From positions 1 to 64,000 of the forward strand of contig NZ_JAASAG010000015.1 of NCBI RefSeq assembly GCF_012726265.1: a DNA stretch of 64,000 nucleotides, in the 5' to 3' direction. Positions within the stretch are counted from its first letter, which is position 1. Every line of letters starts with the position of its first letter. This stretch comes from Streptomyces sp. HNM0575. GTDB lineage: Bacteria > Actinomycetota > Actinomycetes > Streptomycetales > Streptomycetaceae. The notes beneath the pieces are model-generated. The model saw only the letters and a list, made by a program, of their open reading frames with translations. It searched no databases and had not been told where the DNA came from. Position numbers and translations under genes: made by a program. Below, one piece after another: positions 63,001-64,000 of this stretch.

Positions 63001-63826
63001 CGACCTGCTGCTCCAGATCGCCGAACTCCATCGTCAGCAGCGCGGCGCCTCCGGTGTACGCGAGGGACAGCTGGCGCTCGGTGAGGCGGCGGCGCCCGAA
63101 CCGGCCGGGCTTCCCGATCTCGACGCCGACGAGCGGCTGGGCGCGGAGCTGAGGGTTCTCGGCATGGACACCTCCCGGCACCTCATGGAGGATCACGCCG
63201 CGTTCCTGCGGGAGTTGGGCGTGCACTCCGCACGGGCGCTGCGCGACGTCCGGCACGGCGAGACGGTACTGGTCGCCGGTGCCAAGGCCGCGACCCAGAC
63301 CCCGCCGATCCGTTCCGGCCGGCGCGTCATCTTCAGCACCCTCGACGACGGCACAGGGCTGGTCGACCTCGCCTTCTTCGACGATTCCCACGCCGCGTGC
63401 GCACACACCGTCTTCCACTCCTGGCTGCTGCTGGTGCGGGGAGTGGTGCAGCGCCGGGGGCCGCGCAGCCTCAGCGTGGTCGGATCGGCCGCGTGGGACC
63501 TGGCCGAACTGGCCGGACTGCGCCGCACCGGCGGCCTGGACGCGGTCGCGGCCAGGCTGGCCGAGCCCCTGGAGGAAGGGACGGAGGAAGGAACAGAGGA
63601 GGGGACGGAAGAGGGGACTGAGGAGGGGCAGGAGAGCGGGCAGGAGAGCGGGCAGGAGCATGAGCCCGGGCAGGGCGACGGGCGGGGCGCGGGCGGCCGT
63701 ACCGTCGAGGTGGCGAAGGGGTACCGGATGCATCCGTGGGCGGACCTGCGTCCCGCCGGAGACTCCGCCGACTCCGCCAAGGCGCTGCGCAAGCTGTGGC
63801 ACTCCAGCCCGGGGAGCGCGGGATGA
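60047..63826 (+). CDS. dnaE2: Error-prone DNA polymerase DnaE2
   Basis: A 1259-residue C-family polymerase for damage-induced mutagenesis. The PHP domain starts FVHLHVASGFSMRYGASHPE, where the metal-binding His-x-His is reduced to His-Val, so proofreading is unlikely. Catalytic acids: LPDIDIDVES near residue 451 and LLKLDVLGVR near 618; the palm/finger motif GCFQIESPGQRDLVGRL and SLFRPGPV follow; an OB fold (VLVAGAKAATQTPPIRSGRRVIFSTLDDGTGLVDLAFF) is C-terminal. Inserts of low complexity: GPGPGLGPGSG near 170 and EEGTEEGTEEGTEEG with QESGQESGQE near 1180-1205. AGGAGGT is 7 bases before the ATG. LexA-controlled; coupled to the next polymerase gene by ATGA. Confidence 0.95.
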   Translation: MPGFVHLHVASGFSMRYGASHPETLAERAAERSMDAVALTDRDTLAGAVRFARASAGAGVRPVYGVDLAVAEPPEERSAVRRRRTPVRGGAFIDETAQRVVFLAGRGAVGWELLCRLVTAAHAGGGERPRLEWEDLAALGGGGAASRSAADGHRYGDVRGGAHARGPGPGLGPGSGDALTVLLGPDSDVGRALAAGRPDRAARRLDGWREIFGTGALRLEVAGHLPLRESARMLGLAAEQGVKPVLANGVRYADPSQGPVADVLDAARRLVPVDPRKGLDGGERWLKGPEAMAAAAERIARAAGYRSDTARRLLALTEETAEACRVDPQDDIGIGRVHFPEPWLVGAGGGRSAERVLRSRCAAGMVARRYEGLRDRWDRLEHELRIIEGLGFSSYFLTVAQVVEDARAMGVRVTARGSGAGSLVNHLLGIANADPLEHGLLMERFLSPRRGALPDIDIDVESARRLEVYRAVFDRFGEERVAAVAMPETYRVRHAIRDVGAALSMDPAETDRLAKAFPHIRARDARAALDELPELRGVDAERYGPRFWDLVESLDALPRGIAMHPCGVLLSDSSLRARTPVVPTSGEVPLSPPGSGSAPIAMSQFDKDDVEEMGLLKLDVLGVRMQSAMAHAVTEIERAGGGRIVLDEVPQDDPETYALIRSAETLGCFQIESPGQRDLVGRLQPESFHHLVVDISLFRPGPVVADMVRPFIEARHGRRPAAYPHPDLEPALRETFGVVVFHEQIIEILSVMTGCDRAMADEARRALSDEERQGRVRAWFAQEASRRGYEAEVVGRTWEIVEAFGSYGFCKAHAVAFAVPTYQSAWLKAHHPAAFFAGVLEHDPGMYPKRLLLADARRQGVPVLPLDVNRSSDSYRIELVSDSKGVEDAETTAEAGTAAETAVAVRELEPERQGQGPQGRHRWGLRLALSEVQGISEADAERIAAGRPYDSLADLWRRARPPRPVAEKLASVGALDAFAPGGNRRDLLLQIAELHRQQRGASGVREGQLALGEAAAPEPAGLPDLDADERLGAELRVLGMDTSRHLMEDHAAFLRELGVHSARALRDVRHGETVLVAGAKAATQTPPIRSGRRVIFSTLDDGTGLVDLAFFDDSHAACAHTVFHSWLLLVRGVVQRRGPRSLSVVGSAAWDLAELAGLRRTGGLDAVAARLAEPLEEGTEEGTEEGTEEGTEEGQESGQESGQEHEPGQGDGRGAGGRTVEVAKGYRMHPWADLRPAGDSADSAKALRKLWHSSPGSAG

Positions 63827-64000
63827 CCGCCGGCACCAGAACCGGCACCAGAACCGGCATCGGCGCCGGCGCCGGCACCGGCAGCGGCACGGGAACCGGA
63901 ACCGGATCCGGGCCCCGCCCCGGATCCGGCCCTCGTCCCCAACTCCACGTGCTGTACGTGCACTTCGGGGAGCAGACGGAAGAGGGGTTCTCCGCGCTGC
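63823..64000 (+). CDS. Y-family DNA polymerase (DinB/ImuB-like), cut by window end
   Basis: The first 59 codons only. It begins with a Thr/Gly/Arg low-complexity leader (TAGTRTGTRTGIGAGAGTG, then GTGTGTGSGPRPGSG) and then reads LHVLYVHFGEQTEEGFSAL, which resembles the opening strand of Y-family polymerases that follow dnaE2 in Streptomyces. The ATG overlaps the dnaE2 stop (ATGA), so both are SOS-induced together. In many bacteria dnaE2 works with an ImuB partner. The identification rests on context and a short segment. Confidence 0.7.
   Translation, partial: MTAGTRTGTRTGIGAGAGTGSGTGTGTGSGPRPGSGPRPQLHVLYVHFGEQTEEGFSAL

Overview
The window reads as a chromosomal core segment of a high-GC actinomycete, almost certainly a Streptomyces or close Streptomycetaceae relative. 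The support is the very high GC, frequent GTG/TTG starts, ATGA/GTGA stop-start overlaps, a complete desABCD desferrioxamine cluster, a Streptomyces-type LacI operator, a LexA box, and a gene order (recN, nadK, tlyA, pyrG, ald, parA, scpAB, rluB, aroH, tyrA, cmk, der, a SepF paralogue, dnaE2) that resembles the conserved Streptomyces core as I recall it. No insertion sequence, prophage, integrase, CRISPR array or tRNA was found. All functional calls come from reading motifs; no database search was run.

Layout. (1) 0-1.7 kb: the tail of an rRNA operon (5S) with its terminator, then an Arg/Gly/Asp-rich tetratricopeptide protein. (2) 1.7-7.2 kb: desABCD on the minus strand under an iron box. (3) 7.4-10 kb: a DUF1015 protein and a HAD phosphatase. 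(4) 10.3-16.4 kb: a second iron module, with a siderophore-interacting reductase and binding lipoprotein on the minus strand and two FecCD permeases plus an ATPase on the plus strand, diverging from a perfect iron-box palindrome. (5) 16.4-22.4 kb: an acidic hypothetical protein, TlyA, NAD kinase, RecN and a glycosyltransferase. (6) 22.6-28 kb: a LacI regulator, a coupled GH16/GH64 pair of secreted beta-1,3-glucanases and a GH15 enzyme. (7) 28.4-45.3 kb: a long plus-strand run with CTP synthase, Nudix hydrolase, a STAND/TPR protein, alanine dehydrogenase, ParA-like ATPase, an RHH-like protein, ScpA, ScpB, pseudouridine synthase, chorismate mutase, prephenate dehydrogenase, cytidylate kinase, acyltransferase and Der. 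(8) 45.4-53 kb: two minus-strand Streptomyces-type hypotheticals, a glycosyltransferase pair, a small membrane protein, a WYL regulator, an I78 inhibitor and a PAP2 protein. (9) 53.5-64 kb: an MFS exporter, a SepF-like protein, a streptogrisin-type protease, Asd and an SOS-controlled dnaE2 with the start of a Y-family polymerase gene.

How the genes fit together. The desferrioxamine genes and the siderophore uptake/reduction genes form one iron-supply neighbourhood that can respond to one repressor. The glucanase pair sits beside its likely LacI repressor and an operator. ParA, the RHH-like protein and ScpA/ScpB are packed in overlapping order and probably serve chromosome organisation. The aroH-tyrA and cmk-acyltransferase-der groups are ordinary biosynthetic and ribosome-assembly genes. 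The most unusual window-wide trait is the number of conserved proteins with in-frame low-complexity expansions at an end or in a loop, matched by several intergenic minisatellites.
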